A stretch of DNA of 64,000 bases from Levilactobacillus koreensis JCM 16448 (GTDB lineage: Bacteria > Bacillota > Bacilli > Lactobacillales > Lactobacillaceae). The DNA is taken from contig NZ_AZDP01000064.1 of assembly GCF_001435525.1 (NCBI RefSeq), forward strand, positions 39,745-103,744. The letters are read 5' to 3'. The notes beneath the pieces are model-generated. The model saw only the letters and a program-made list of their open reading frames with translations. It was not told where the DNA came from and did no database searches. The translations under genes and the position numbers were made by a program. Shown here piece by piece: positions 46,227-55,094 of this stretch (position 1 is the first letter of the stretch; each line of letters starts with the position of its first letter).

Positions 46227-48866
46227 ATGAAAGAGCTAACAAGTAGTCAAATTCGGCAAATGTACCTCGACTTTTTTAAGTCGAAGGGCCACACCATCGA
46301 ACCAAGTGCGTCACTTGTGCCTAAGGACGATCCATCCTTGCTGTGGATCAACTCCGGGGTTGCCACGATGAAGAAGTACTTTTCTGGGCAAGTCGTTCCA
46401 GAAAATCCACGGTTGACCAGCTCACAAAAGAGTATTCGGACCAACGATATTGAAAACGTTGGGAAGACCGCGCGGCACCACACGTTATTTGAAATGCTGG
46501 GGAACTTCTCCGTGGGGGACTACTTCAAGAAGGAAGCCATTACCTGGGCGTGGGAACTGCTCACGTCGCCAGATTGGTTTGGCTGGGATCCAGAGAAGCT
46601 GTACATGACAGTCTACCCTAAGGATACCGATGCCAAGGCCGACTGGGAAGCCGCTGGCGTTGCGCCAGACCACATCATTCCGGTTGAAGACAACTTCTGG
46701 GATATTGGTGAGGGTCCTTCTGGTCCTGACTCTGAAATCTTCTACGACCGTGGTGAAGCCTTTAACAACTTAGCCGATGATGATCCTGAAAACTATCCTG
46801 GTGGCGAAAACGAACGTTACCTTGAAGTCTGGAACATCGTGTTCTCTCAATTCAACCATGAGCCAGATGGCAGCTACAAGCCACTTCCCCGGAAGAACAT
46901 TGATACGGGGATGGGTCTCGAACGGGTCGTTTCGATTTTCCAAAACGCTCGGACGAACTTTGAAACCGACTTGTTTATGCCAATCATCGAAAAGACCGCT
47001 GAGTTAAGCGACGGCAAGACTTACGGTGCCAACAAGGAAGATGACGTGTCCTTTAAAGTGATTGCCGACCATGCACGGGCCATTACCTTTGCTATCGGTG
47101 ACAGCGCCTTACCTAGCAACGAAGGCCGTGGGTACGTGATTCGCCGGTTGATTCGGCGCGCCATTGTCAACGGGCAAAAGCTGGGCATCAAGGGAGCCTT
47201 CTTGGACCAATTGGTACCAGTCGTAGGTCAAATCATGCAATCCTACTACCCAGACGTCTTGAAGCAAGCGGATTACATCGCCAAGGTCGTCCGTTCCGAA
47301 GAAGACCGCTTTGGCGAAACGCTGGACGGCGGGTTAACGCTGCTGAACAGCTTGATTGCTGACTTGAAGAAGCAGGGCGGTACCCAAATCGCGGGGGCCG
47401 ACGCCTTCAAACTTTACGATACGTACGGTTTCCCAGTTGAACTCACCGAAGAATATGCCGACGATGAAGACATCACGGTCGATGTTGACGGCTTTAAGGC
47501 CGAAATGCAAAAGCAAAAGGATCGTGCCCGTAACGCCCGTGGGAAGCAAACGGCGATGGGCCTGCAACATGACCTCTTGATCAACGTCAAGACGCCAAGC
47601 AAGTACGTGGGCTACACGCAGTTGGCGACGACCAGCAAGCTGACGGAACTCGTCGTTGACGACCAGCTGGCCGACGAAGCAACGACGGGAACCGTTGAAG
47701 CCATGTTCGACACCACACCGTTCTACGCTGAAATGGGTGGTCAAGTCGCTGACAAGGGAGACATCTTGGACGAAGACGGTCACGTGGTTGCCCACGTTGC
47801 CGACGTTCAACATGCGCCAAATGGACAAAACCTGCACACCTTAACGGTCGTTGCGCCGTTGAAGAAGGGTGCGACTTACCAATTGAAGGTCGACACGGTC
47901 TTCCATAGCAAGGTTGAAAAGAACCATACGGCAACCCACTTGTTGGACAAGGCCTTACGCGAAGTCTTTGGCGAACATACCCAACAGGCTGGCTCACTGG
48001 TCGAAGGTGACTACCTGCGGTTTGACTTTACCCACTTTGGTCAGGTCGACCCTGCTGATTTGGCCAAGGCCGAAGCCATCGTTAACGAAAAGATCTTCGC
48101 AGAACTTCCCGTGACGACGGTTGAAACCGATATCGAATCCGCTAAGAAGATGGGCGCCATTGCCCTATTTAGCGAAAAGTACGGCAAGCTGGTTCGGGTT
48201 GTGAGTGCTGGCGACTTTGTCACTGAATTCTGTGGGGGGAACCACGTGAAGAACACCAATGAGATCGGTCTCTTCAAGATCACCTCTGAATCCGGTGTGG
48301 GTGCTGGTGTTCGCCGGATCGAAGCCGTGACCTCAGGAGCTGCTTATCGCTACCTACACGACCACGATGACATTTTGCACGCCGTAGCGGCCGATTTAAA
48401 GGTTACTCAGGTGAATGAAGTAGAGTCAAAGGTATCTGCCTTACAAGCACAGGTAAAGAGCTTAGAACAAAAGCAAGCCGCCTTAGAAGGTAAATTGGCT
48501 AGTCAAGAAGCCAGTGCTGTCTTTGACAACGTTACTGAAGCCGGCAACTACAAGCTGATCAACGGGACCGTTCAAGTCTCCAAGATGGACCAACTGCGGG
48601 CCTTAGCCGATACTTGGCGGGAACAAGCCTTATCCGATGTGCTGGTCTTAGGTGCCGAAGTCAATGGCAAGGCCAACCTGATCGTTGCCGTGAGCGCTGA
48701 CAAGCAAAAGCAAGTCAAAGCCGGCGACTTGATCAAGGCCATCTCACCCAAGATCAATGGTGGTGGCGGTGGGCGGCCCAACCTGGCCCAAGCCGGTGGG
48801 AAGAACCCAGCGGGCTTACCAGACGCCATGGCAGCCGCAGTCGACTGGTTGAAGGAACAAGACTAA
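46227..48866 (+). CDS. alaS: Alanine-tRNA ligase
   Basis: AlaS is the class II synthetase that charges tRNA-Ala and edits mischarged serine and glycine. The 879-residue product has an N-terminal catalytic domain (TSSQIRQMYLDFFKSKGH start; motif 2 near DIGEGPSGPDSEIFYD), an editing domain with zinc ligands in HTATH (HTATHLLDKAL) and CGGNH, and a C-terminal coiled coil plus C-Ala domain with the glycine-rich NGGGGGRPNLAQAGG. TGGAGG precedes the ATG. The alanine T-box sits directly upstream. ireB-ruvX follow, as in Bacillus, but 770 bases of repeat-rich DNA intervene. Confidence 0.98.
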   Translation: MKELTSSQIRQMYLDFFKSKGHTIEPSASLVPKDDPSLLWINSGVATMKKYFSGQVVPENPRLTSSQKSIRTNDIENVGKTARHHTLFEMLGNFSVGDYFKKEAITWAWELLTSPDWFGWDPEKLYMTVYPKDTDAKADWEAAGVAPDHIIPVEDNFWDIGEGPSGPDSEIFYDRGEAFNNLADDDPENYPGGENERYLEVWNIVFSQFNHEPDGSYKPLPRKNIDTGMGLERVVSIFQNARTNFETDLFMPIIEKTAELSDGKTYGANKEDDVSFKVIADHARAITFAIGDSALPSNEGRGYVIRRLIRRAIVNGQKLGIKGAFLDQLVPVVGQIMQSYYPDVLKQADYIAKVVRSEEDRFGETLDGGLTLLNSLIADLKKQGGTQIAGADAFKLYDTYGFPVELTEEYADDEDITVDVDGFKAEMQKQKDRARNARGKQTAMGLQHDLLINVKTPSKYVGYTQLATTSKLTELVVDDQLADEATTGTVEAMFDTTPFYAEMGGQVADKGDILDEDGHVVAHVADVQHAPNGQNLHTLTVVAPLKKGATYQLKVDTVFHSKVEKNHTATHLLDKALREVFGEHTQQAGSLVEGDYLRFDFTHFGQVDPADLAKAEAIVNEKIFAELPVTTVETDIESAKKMGAIALFSEKYGKLVRVVSAGDFVTEFCGGNHVKNTNEIGLFKITSESGVGAGVRRIEAVTSGAAYRYLHDHDDILHAVAADLKVTQVNEVESKVSALQAQVKSLEQKQAALEGKLASQEASAVFDNVTEAGNYKLINGTVQVSKMDQLRALADTWREQALSDVLVLGAEVNGKANLIVAVSADKQKQVKAGDLIKAISPKINGGGGGRPNLAQAGGKNPAGLPDAMAAAVDWLKEQD

Positions 48867-48876
48867 TCTGTACTTC

Positions 48877-48897
48877 TGATTGCGCTACGGCTGCCAG
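48877..48897 (+). repeat. End fragment of repeat II (copy f) fused to repeat I-E
   Basis: GATTGCGCTACGGCTGCCAG matches the start of family II and is followed immediately by reverse-oriented repeat I. Confidence 0.6.
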
Positions 48898-49058
48898 TCG
48901 CCTTACCGGCCGCCAGATATGGGCTGGAACGGTGCGAACGCAACTTGAAGCCTCGAAAATGCCGAGTCTTCAAGATTGGTTTTCTGCTAAGCTGGCAAAG
49001 AACGCCAACTAAGCAGAACGACGCGCCTGAGCCCATATCTGGCGGCCTCTCGGTTTAA
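48898..49058 (-). repeat. Structured intergenic repeat I, copy E
   Basis: Reverse copy. Outer arms CCAGATATGGGCT and AGCCCATATCTGG are a 13-base match plus flanking GCC/GGC. Hairpins are TTCTGCTAAG/CTAAGCAGAA type and CTTGAAGCCTCG/CGAGTCTTCAAG. Confidence 0.88.
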
Positions 49059-49162
49059 ATGGCAGTCCGATGGGCAACACAGCGTTAGTCTCATTGTAGA
49101 TTTATCGTGTTGGTGTCTGTTGATTGCTGACTATCACCCTTGGTACACAGTATTACTGAGGT

Positions 49163-49358
49163 AATCAGTCTGAGCCGGAGGATGCTAGAGATGTAGCCAG
49201 CCGTGTCGACGATGTTAGCCGGGGTTCTTTCCCGGGTTACATCGTGGGACGACCTGGGAGACACGTGGTTTTCGTGGCTTTCAGGCGAGCCGGAAGCCCG
49301 TACTTTGGCTGAAGGCGTTCCCCATGGCAGGCGGAATCTCTGGCAACCGTAGTGCGGC
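49163..49358 (-). repeat. Structured intergenic repeat II, copy g
   Basis: Full-length reverse copy with inner hairpin CGATGTTAGCCGGG/CCCGGGTTACATCG (49210-49244), again different in sequence from copies b, c and h. Ends are GAGCCGGAGGATGC and GGCGGAATCTCTGG. Bases 49059-49162 between I-E and II-g hold nothing recognisable. Confidence 0.85.
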
Positions 49359-49389
49359 TAAGTTTAGCAAGTTTTAAAAACAGAATGAA

Positions 49390-49530
49390 GATAGGCGTTG
49401 CGGTGGGACTGATGGTAAGATGATCAGGACCTCGCGGCGTCTATTTAGTTGCCGGGGGTGCTGCTTAGGGCTTAGACTGGAAATGAGAGATCACTAGTCC
49501 GGTTTCACTCGATAGCCACCCGACACAGGG
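49390..49530 (+). other. Unexplained structured region upstream of ireB
   Basis: ATAGGCGTTGCG (from 49391) can pair along its full length, with G-U pairs, with CGCGGCGTCTAT (ending 49443), and CTGAT/ATCAG pair inside. A second helix is TGCCGGG with CCCGACA (49450-49527 region), with AGACTGG/CCGGTTT inside. No open frame covers it. It does not match the tmRNA, SRP, RNase P or T-box signatures that I know. It may be an RNA element or chance. Confidence 0.3.
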
Positions 49531-49569
49531 GCCGCAGTATTACGAATAGATTACATTGGGGGTCGTCCG

Positions 49570-49598
49570 TTGTAGTTTATCCGTCAATCGAGTAAAAT
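49570..49598 (+). promoter_or_regulatory. Promoter of the ireB operon
   Basis: TTGTAG (49570-49575) and TAAAAT (49593-49598) are 17 bases apart, 36 bases upstream of ireB. Confidence 0.55.
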
Positions 49599-49633
49599 TA
49601 AGTCTAAGTGAGGAAGTGCGGGGGTGTTTTATA

Positions 49634-49906
49634 GTGAGTTCATTAGACAAAACGATGTATTTTGACTTTGGGGCTAACCAACCAAAGGATGTTCACGATA
49701 CACTGGTAACGGTTTATCAAGCACTAGAGGAAAAGGGTTATAACCCAATTAATCAGATTGTCGGGTACCTACTATCGGGCGATCCTGCGTATATTCCACG
49801 TATCAATGATGCGCGGAACTTGATTCGCAAGCATGAGCGTGATGAGATCATCGAAGAACTGGTTCGAGTCTATTTGAACCAGAATGGACCGGTGAAGCCG
49901 TCATGA
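49634..49906 (+). CDS. ireB: IreB family regulatory phosphoprotein (UPF0297)
   Basis: IreB is a small cytoplasmic protein that in enterococci is phosphorylated on an N-terminal threonine by the Ser/Thr kinase IreK and affects cephalosporin resistance. The 90-residue product begins [12 protein letters not shown], with the candidate Thr in DKTM, and continues with the family core [23 protein letters not shown]. The start is GTG 49634 after GGGGGTG; upstream in-frame starts lack support. It overlaps ruvX by four bases and belongs to the alaS-ireB-ruvX-DUF1292 block conserved in Bacillota. Confidence 0.93.
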   Translation: MSSLDKTMYFDFGANQPKDVHDTLVTVYQALEEKGYNPINQIVGYLLSGDPAYIPRINDARNLIRKHERDEIIEELVRVYLNQNGPVKPS

Positions 49907-50340
49907 AATTAATGGGGTTAGACGTAGGGTCCCGTACCGTCGGGATCGCAATTAGTGACGCTCTGGGCTGGACGGCTCAGGGGGTCGAGATTATTCCAAT
50001 CAACGAAGAGGAAAAGGTCTTTGGGTTGGACCGCGTGGCCGAGCTCGTCAAGGAACATGACGTGCAAGGCTTTGTCGTAGGTCTACCGAAGAACATGAAC
50101 AATTCGTTGGGGCCTCGGGCGGCAGCATCTCAGCATTATGGTGAGATGTTGACCGACCAATTTGGCCTGCCCGTCGACTTTGAAGACGAGCGGTTGACAA
50201 CCGTTGAAGCGGAGCGTATGTTAGTGGAACAAGCTGATACGTCACGGCGCAAGCGGAAAAAAGTGATTGATAAATTAGCAGCCGGGTTAATCCTGCAGAA
50301 CTATTTAGATCGGCACGGCAAATTGACCCGAGAAAAGTGA
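49903..50340 (+). CDS. ruvX: Putative pre-16S rRNA nuclease / Holliday junction resolvase-like RuvX (YqgF)
   Basis: The 145-residue protein has the RNase H-like YqgF fold. Members process the 5' end of 16S rRNA in Escherichia coli and were earlier proposed as Holliday junction resolvases; the role here is not settled. Acidic active-site residues appear in [11 protein letters not shown] (Asp near 6), FEDERLTT (DE pair) and the C-terminal [18 protein letters not shown]. Its ATG lies within the end of ireB (ATGA overlap). The DUF1292 gene follows directly. Confidence 0.92.
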   Translation: MKLMGLDVGSRTVGIAISDALGWTAQGVEIIPINEEEKVFGLDRVAELVKEHDVQGFVVGLPKNMNNSLGPRAAASQHYGEMLTDQFGLPVDFEDERLTTVEAERMLVEQADTSRRKRKKVIDKLAAGLILQNYLDRHGKLTREK

Positions 50341-50348
50341 GGTTTCCC

Positions 50349-50660
50349 ATGAACGAAGACCAAGAACAAATCACATTAGTTGATGAAAATGGTAACGAAG
50401 AGTTATACGATGTCCTGTTTACTTTTGAATCTGACGATTTTGGTAAGTCCTACATTTTGATTTACCCTTCAGGTAAGAGCGACGACGAAGAAGTTGACAT
50501 CCAAGCGTACGCTTTACCAGCTGACGATGATCCAGCAAACCCTTCTGGCGGCGACTTGCAATTGATCGAGTCCGACGAAGAATGGGATATGGTTGAATCG
50601 GTACTGAACACCTTCTTGGCGGACGGTACGATTGACCCTAATGCCGGTAAGCAAGGCTAG
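50349..50660 (+). CDS. DUF1292 (YrzB-like) protein
   Basis: This 103-residue, strongly acidic protein belongs to the DUF1292/YrzB family, whose function is unknown. It contains the family pattern ITLVDENGNEELYDVLFTFES, then SYILIYPS and the acidic end DEEWDMVESVLNTFL. The ATG at 50349 is preceded by GTGAGG; an in-frame GTG at 50337 overlaps the ruvX stop. It is the last gene of the ireB operon, ending at a terminator. Confidence 0.88.
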   Translation: MNEDQEQITLVDENGNEELYDVLFTFESDDFGKSYILIYPSGKSDDEEVDIQAYALPADDDPANPSGGDLQLIESDEEWDMVESVLNTFLADGTIDPNAGKQG

Positions 50661-50669
50661 TCATTGCGT

Positions 50670-50703
50670 AAAGGGCCTGGGACGGACGTCTCGGGCCTTT
50701 TTT
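50670..50703 (+). terminator. Terminator after the ireB operon
   Basis: AAAGGGCCTGGGAC pairs with GTCTCGGGCCTTT around a short loop, followed by Ts. Confidence 0.88.
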
Positions 50704-50800
50704 GTTATGATCAATTGTCTGTGGGATGGGACGCAAAACGTGTCTTAGCGACCAGATTAATGGTAAAATAAGACGTTATGCTAAACAGGAGGAATTTAAA

Positions 50801-51076
50801 ATGACTGAAGATACACACCGCTTCAAGGCCATGATTGCGGGCAAATCCTATACGATTGTGGGGCAGGCAACGGATGAGCACATGCGGGCTGTAACCGATG
50901 TCTTAAACGAGCAATTGACGCAGCTTAAAAAGTTGGCGCCCAATATGAGTAAGGAAGATGCGGCCATTTTAATGGCGTTTAACGCGGTTTCCGACCAGCT
51001 AAAATTAGCAGCGGCCAGTGATCAATCGGCAACGACTGATGACACTAAGTCGACTGAAACGAAAACGGAGGACTAA
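50801..51076 (+). CDS. zapA: Cell division protein ZapA
   Basis: ZapA bundles FtsZ filaments and stabilises the Z ring. The 91-residue protein has the N-terminal ZapA globular fold (HRFKAMIAGKSYTIVGQATDEHMRAV) and a C-terminal helix for tetramer formation. ATG 50801 follows an excellent AGGAGG. cvpA starts immediately downstream and mutS2 follows, the zapA-cvpA-mutS2 order typical of Bacillota. Confidence 0.93.
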   Translation: MTEDTHRFKAMIAGKSYTIVGQATDEHMRAVTDVLNEQLTQLKKLAPNMSKEDAAILMAFNAVSDQLKLAAASDQSATTDDTKSTETKTED

Positions 51077-51077
51077 T

Positions 51078-51653
51078 TTGCTGTTAAGTCTGATTATCTT
51101 AGCGATTCTGATTTTTGGCTTTCGCCGGGGTTATCGGCGGGGGTTAGTTTTACAGGTCTTGACCACGATTGGTTACCTAGTCGTGTGGATCGTTGCGCGA
51201 TTTGGTGCGAAGCCACTAGCAGCGGGGATTGGCCAGTTTGTTGGCAATCTGTCCTTGGACAGTTCAGTGAGTGCCGTGGCGGCCAGCCAGAGTAGTAGTT
51301 TCTTTCTCAATGGTCTGGCGTTCTCCGCGATTCTCACGGTGGGGTATTTTATTGTTCACCGAGTGGCTTACGGCTTGAACCGGGTGACATGGTTACCCGT
51401 GATCCATCAGGTCAATTCACTAGCGGGCGGCCTGATCAACTTGGTCATTCGCTACGTGGTGATTTTTTTGACCTTAAATTTATTGATATTAGTTCCCATT
51501 TCGGGATTTCAGAGTAGTTACCAGTCTTCATCAGTGGCCCAGTGGATTGTTAAGCAAACGCCGGTATTGTCCAAGCGGGTGTTCAACTGGTGGCTGACGG
51601 AGCAGAAACAGAAGACGAGTGCTACTGGTTCGGGAGAGAGAGGTGTCCTATGA
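51078..51653 (+). CDS. CvpA family membrane protein
   Basis: CvpA-family proteins are four-pass membrane proteins; the Escherichia coli member is needed for colicin V production and bile resistance, and the Gram-positive role is unknown. The 191-residue product has about four hydrophobic segments and the family start LSLIILAILIFGFRRGYRRG. The start is TTG 51078, seven bases after GGAGG; earlier in-frame starts lie inside zapA. It overlaps mutS2 by four bases (ATGA). Confidence 0.88.
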   Translation: MLLSLIILAILIFGFRRGYRRGLVLQVLTTIGYLVVWIVARFGAKPLAAGIGQFVGNLSLDSSVSAVAASQSSSFFLNGLAFSAILTVGYFIVHRVAYGLNRVTWLPVIHQVNSLAGGLINLVIRYVVIFLTLNLLILVPISGFQSSYQSSSVAQWIVKQTPVLSKRVFNWWLTEQKQKTSATGSGERGVL

Positions 51654-54013
51654 ATCAAAAAACGTTAAAAATTATGGAATATGAGCGGATCAAACAAGCG
51701 TTACGGGCTTATTTGGTCTCCGCTGCGGGGCAACACGAATTAAACGAGTTAACCCCCACAACCAATGCTAAAAAATTACAAACTTGGCTAGACGAAACGC
51801 GTGATGGCGCGGATATTTACCGATTGGAAAGCGGAATTCCGTTACCCAAGTTAGATGACATTCGGCCGCATTTACACCGGTTAGCCATGGAAGCCGTCTT
51901 GAATGGGGTGGAATTGGCACAAATCAGTCGGGTACTTTGGACGACCGGGTCAGTCGTGAAATTTTTCCATGACTTGGCCGACAAGGAGGTCACCTTACGC
52001 CGGTTAGACCGCGTGGTTAAGGAACTCGTCACGTTACCCGATGTGACGCGGCGTTTGCGGACGTCACTGGAAGGCGACGGTCACATTACCGATGAGGCAT
52101 CACCAGCCCTCAAGCAGATTCGCCAGCACATTACCCAAACGGAAGCGGCCATTCGTAGCACCATGGACCAATACACGCGGGGGAAGGACGCCAAGTATCT
52201 AAGTGAAACCATTGTGACGATTCGTGATGACCGTTACGTGATTCCCGTTCGCGCGGAATACAAGCAACGCTTCGGTGGGATTGTGCACGACCAAAGTGCC
52301 AGTGGGCAGACCCTGTTCATCGAACCCCAAGCAGTTGTGGGCTTGAACAACCAGTTGCGGCAAAATCAGATTGACGAGCGGCATGAAGAGCAACGCATTC
52401 TGGCAGAGCTGACGGCGTTGCTGGAACCCTATCAAGCTGAAATTTTACGAAACGCCGAGTTGTTGGGTCACTTTGACTTCATCAACGCTAAGGCCAAGTA
52501 CGCACACCATTTGAAGGCGACCGAACCGAAGTTGTCGTTGGACAATCAGGTCAGTCTGCGCCAAGCACGACACCCGTTGATCGACCAGAAGAAGGTCGTT
52601 GCCAACGACATTACGATTGGTAAGGATTACAAGGCCATCATCGTGACCGGGCCGAACACCGGTGGGAAGACGATTACGCTGAAGACGTTGGCTCTGGTTC
52701 AGTTGATGGGTCAATCCGGGTTATTTATTCCGGCCAATGAAAACAGTGTGATCGGCGTCTTCGATGATATCTTTGCGGATATTGGGGATGAACAGTCGAT
52801 CGAGCAGAGTTTGAGTACATTCTCTGGTCACATGGAAAATATTGTGGCAATTCTCAAACAAGCCGATGAGCAGAGTTTAATCGTTGTCGATGAATTAGGT
52901 GCCGGGACCGACCCACAAGAAGGGGCCGCACTCGCCATCGCCATTTTGGATGAGATTGGCACGCTAGGTAGCTATGTCATGGCGTCGACCCACTATCCAG
53001 AATTAAAGGCCTACGGGTACAATCGGCCAGATACAATCAACGCCAGCATGGAATTCAATGGCGAAACGTTGCAGCCAACGTATCACTTGCTGATTGGAAT
53101 TCCCGGTCGTAGTAATGCCTTAGACATTGCCGCACGGTTGGGCATGCCGAGTCAAGTTGTCGCCGCCGCACGCGGGTTGACCGATCAGGATAGTCAGGAC
53201 TTGAACGCCATGATCTCCGACTTGACCGAACAAAAACGCCGGGTCGATGCCGACGCTGAAAGTCTCCACACTCAATTGGCCGAAGCGGACGAACTACACG
53301 CCGAGTTGCAGAAGCAATTTGATGGCTACCAACACCAGAAGGACCAGTTGATGCTGGATGCCAAACGTGACGCGAATCGCTTGGTCGATGAGTCCCGGAA
53401 GCGCGCTAACCAGATTATCTCCGACCTACGCAAGAAGCAGTTGGCGGCCGGACAAAGCGTGGTCAAGGAAGACGAATTGATTGCTGCTCAGGGTGCTTTG
53501 AACGCGTTACAGCAGGATACCAAGCTCAAAAAGAACCGGGTTCTGCGGCGGGAAAAGGCCAAGCTGGACTTCCACAAGGGCGACAGCGTCCTCGTGAAGT
53601 CGTATGGTCAAGTCGGGGTCCTGATGGAACAGCTCGACGATAATCATTGGGAAGTTCAACTGGGAATTCTGAAGATGAAGATTGCCAACGCCGATTTGGA
53701 GAAGGCTAAGGACCCAGCCAAGTCGAAGAAACAACCGAAGGCTAGCATCAAGCGGACCGGATCGAGTGGCATGTCGCCAACCTTGGATCTACGGGGTCAC
53801 CGTTACGAAGAGGCCATGGCTGAGGTGGACCGCTACATTGATTCCGCACTCTTGGCTGGCTATCCGTCCGTCACGATTATTCACGGTAAGGGGACCGGTG
53901 CCCTGCGTAAAGGGGTCACGGAATACCTGCAAAGTAACAATCGCATCAAGAGTTTCGGGTTCTCACCAGCCAACGCGGGTGGTGACGGCTCAACGGTCGT
54001 CCGGTTTAAATAG
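51650..54013 (+). CDS. mutS2: Endonuclease MutS2
   Basis: MutS2 lacks the mismatch-recognition domain of MutS. It suppresses recombination, and in Bacillus it also binds collided ribosomes (RqcU role). The 787-residue protein has the core/ATPase domain with Walker A GPNTGGKT and VVDELGAGTDPQEG, a coiled coil (about 510-620), a KOW-like segment (FHKGDSVLVKSYGQVGV) and a C-terminal Smr nuclease domain (LDLRGHRYEEAM, IIHGKGTGALRKGV). GAGAGAGG precedes ATG 51650. The gene is last in its operon; repeat I-F begins 9 bases after the stop. Confidence 0.96.
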   Translation: MNQKTLKIMEYERIKQALRAYLVSAAGQHELNELTPTTNAKKLQTWLDETRDGADIYRLESGIPLPKLDDIRPHLHRLAMEAVLNGVELAQISRVLWTTGSVVKFFHDLADKEVTLRRLDRVVKELVTLPDVTRRLRTSLEGDGHITDEASPALKQIRQHITQTEAAIRSTMDQYTRGKDAKYLSETIVTIRDDRYVIPVRAEYKQRFGGIVHDQSASGQTLFIEPQAVVGLNNQLRQNQIDERHEEQRILAELTALLEPYQAEILRNAELLGHFDFINAKAKYAHHLKATEPKLSLDNQVSLRQARHPLIDQKKVVANDITIGKDYKAIIVTGPNTGGKTITLKTLALVQLMGQSGLFIPANENSVIGVFDDIFADIGDEQSIEQSLSTFSGHMENIVAILKQADEQSLIVVDELGAGTDPQEGAALAIAILDEIGTLGSYVMASTHYPELKAYGYNRPDTINASMEFNGETLQPTYHLLIGIPGRSNALDIAARLGMPSQVVAAARGLTDQDSQDLNAMISDLTEQKRRVDADAESLHTQLAEADELHAELQKQFDGYQHQKDQLMLDAKRDANRLVDESRKRANQIISDLRKKQLAAGQSVVKEDELIAAQGALNALQQDTKLKKNRVLRREKAKLDFHKGDSVLVKSYGQVGVLMEQLDDNHWEVQLGILKMKIANADLEKAKDPAKSKKQPKASIKRTGSSGMSPTLDLRGHRYEEAMAEVDRYIDSALLAGYPSVTIIHGKGTGALRKGVTEYLQSNNRIKSFGFSPANAGGDGSTVVRFK

Positions 54014-54021
54014 ATTTATTT

Positions 54022-54184
54022 TCGCCTTACCGGCCGGCAGATATGGGCTAGAACGGTGCGAACGCAACTTGAAGCCTCGAAAATGCCGAGTCTTCAAGAT
54101 TGGTTTTCTGCTAAGCCGGCGAGGAACGCCGACCAAGCAGAACGCCGCGCCTGAGCCCATATCTGCCGGCCTCTCGGCTTATAC
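54022..54184 (-). repeat. Structured intergenic repeat I, copy F
   Basis: Reverse copy starting nine bases after the mutS2 stop. Outer arms GGCAGATATGGGCT and GAGCCCATATCTGCC pair, and the third base from the edge differs from copy E on both arms (GCA/TGC versus CCA/TGG). Hairpin TTCTGCTAAGCCGGC/GCCGACCAAGCAGAA. Confidence 0.88.
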
Positions 54185-54388
54185 TGGTGATTTGTGGCAA
54201 CGTTGGATTGTAGTTGGGCAGTCGCTATTCATGGTGATTAGTACAATTGTTTGAGATAGTAGTCAAAAAGTTGCCGCCAAAAAGTTGCTGTGGAATATTG
54301 CAATATAGGCTGTCCAGTAATTCTGGACCCACAGAGTGATTAGCAAAGTTGCTTGAAAATAGCGTACTTCAGGTTATTGTCGGAAGAA

Positions 54389-54570
54389 GTCAGTGTGAGC
54401 CGGAGGCGGCCAGGGATGTAGCCAGCCGTGGAAATAGTGGGAGCTGGCAGCTACCACTATGGGCGACTTTTAAGACACATGAGCTTTGCGGCTTAAAAGC
54501 GAGCGAGAGGACCGCTTCTCAGTCCGAAGCGTCCCCACAGCAGGCGGAATCCCTGGCAGCCGCAGTGCGG
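54389..54570 (-). repeat. Structured intergenic repeat II, copy h
   Basis: Full-length reverse copy. First inner hairpin ATAGTGGGAGCT/AGCTACCACTAT (54434-54460), second CTTTTAAG/CTTAAAAG. Ends GAGCCGGAGGCGGCCAGGG and CCCTGGCAGCCGCAG. Bases 54185-54388 show no gene. Confidence 0.87.
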
Positions 54571-54640
54571 TATTCAGACACACAACACCGTCAGCAATCA
54601 CAACCGATCAAACAATACTATTAAATTGTAAGCAACTTAG

Positions 54641-54669
54641 TTGGTGATTGGGAGAGATTCTGGTAGACT
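54641..54669 (+). promoter_or_regulatory. Promoter of trxA
   Basis: TTGGTG (54641-54646) and TAGACT (54664-54669) are 17 bases apart, and a TG precedes the -10 box by one base. Confidence 0.6.
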
Positions 54670-54704
54670 GAAACTATCAATGAGAATTTAGGAGGTAATT
54701 AGGA

Positions 54705-55025
54705 ATGGCAGCAGTAGCAGAAACAACGGATAAGACCTTCGAACAAGATACAGCTAAAGGGGTAACTCTAACCGACTTTTGGGCAACTTGGTGTGGTCCT
54801 TGCCGGATGCAATCACCAGTCGTTGAACAATTAGCAGGTGAGATGGACAACGTGACCTTTAACAAGATGGACGTTGATGCCAATCCGAACACACCACAAT
54901 CATTTGGTATCATGAGTATCCCAACGCTACTCGTGAAGAAGGATGGCCAGGTCGTCGACTCGATCGTGGGCTACCACTCCAAAGACCAATTAAAGAAAAT
55001 TTTAGACCAATACGTTGAAGCTTAG
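54705..55025 (+). CDS. trxA: Thioredoxin
   Basis: Thioredoxin reduces protein disulfides and supplies electrons to enzymes such as thiol peroxidase and methionine sulfoxide reductases, both present in this window. The 106-residue protein has the active-site WCGPC (in FWATWCGPCRM), the cis-proline in SIPTLLV and the usual fold length. GGAGG precedes the ATG. It is monocistronic, ended by a strong terminator. Confidence 0.97.
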   Translation: MAAVAETTDKTFEQDTAKGVTLTDFWATWCGPCRMQSPVVEQLAGEMDNVTFNKMDVDANPNTPQSFGIMSIPTLLVKKDGQVVDSIVGYHSKDQLKKILDQYVEA

Positions 55026-55040
55026 GTTTTAGCGTAAGTA

Positions 55041-55077
55041 AAAAGCGACTACCAAATTTCTGGCAGTCGCTTTTTTT
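55041..55077 (+). terminator. Terminator after trxA
   Basis: AAAGCGACTACCA pairs with TGGCAGTCGCTTT around AATTTC, followed by a T-run. The A-run on the left lets it serve the convergent yslB gene too. Confidence 0.9.
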
Positions 55078-55094
55078 AGAATTAAATTGTAAGC

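Noticed and set aside
49390..49530. Assignment of the structured region before ireB to tmRNA, SRP RNA, RNase P or 6S RNA
   Set aside because: None of the conserved signature sequences of tmRNA, SRP or RNase P RNA is present, and 6S RNA could not be supported without folding, so it was left unnamed.
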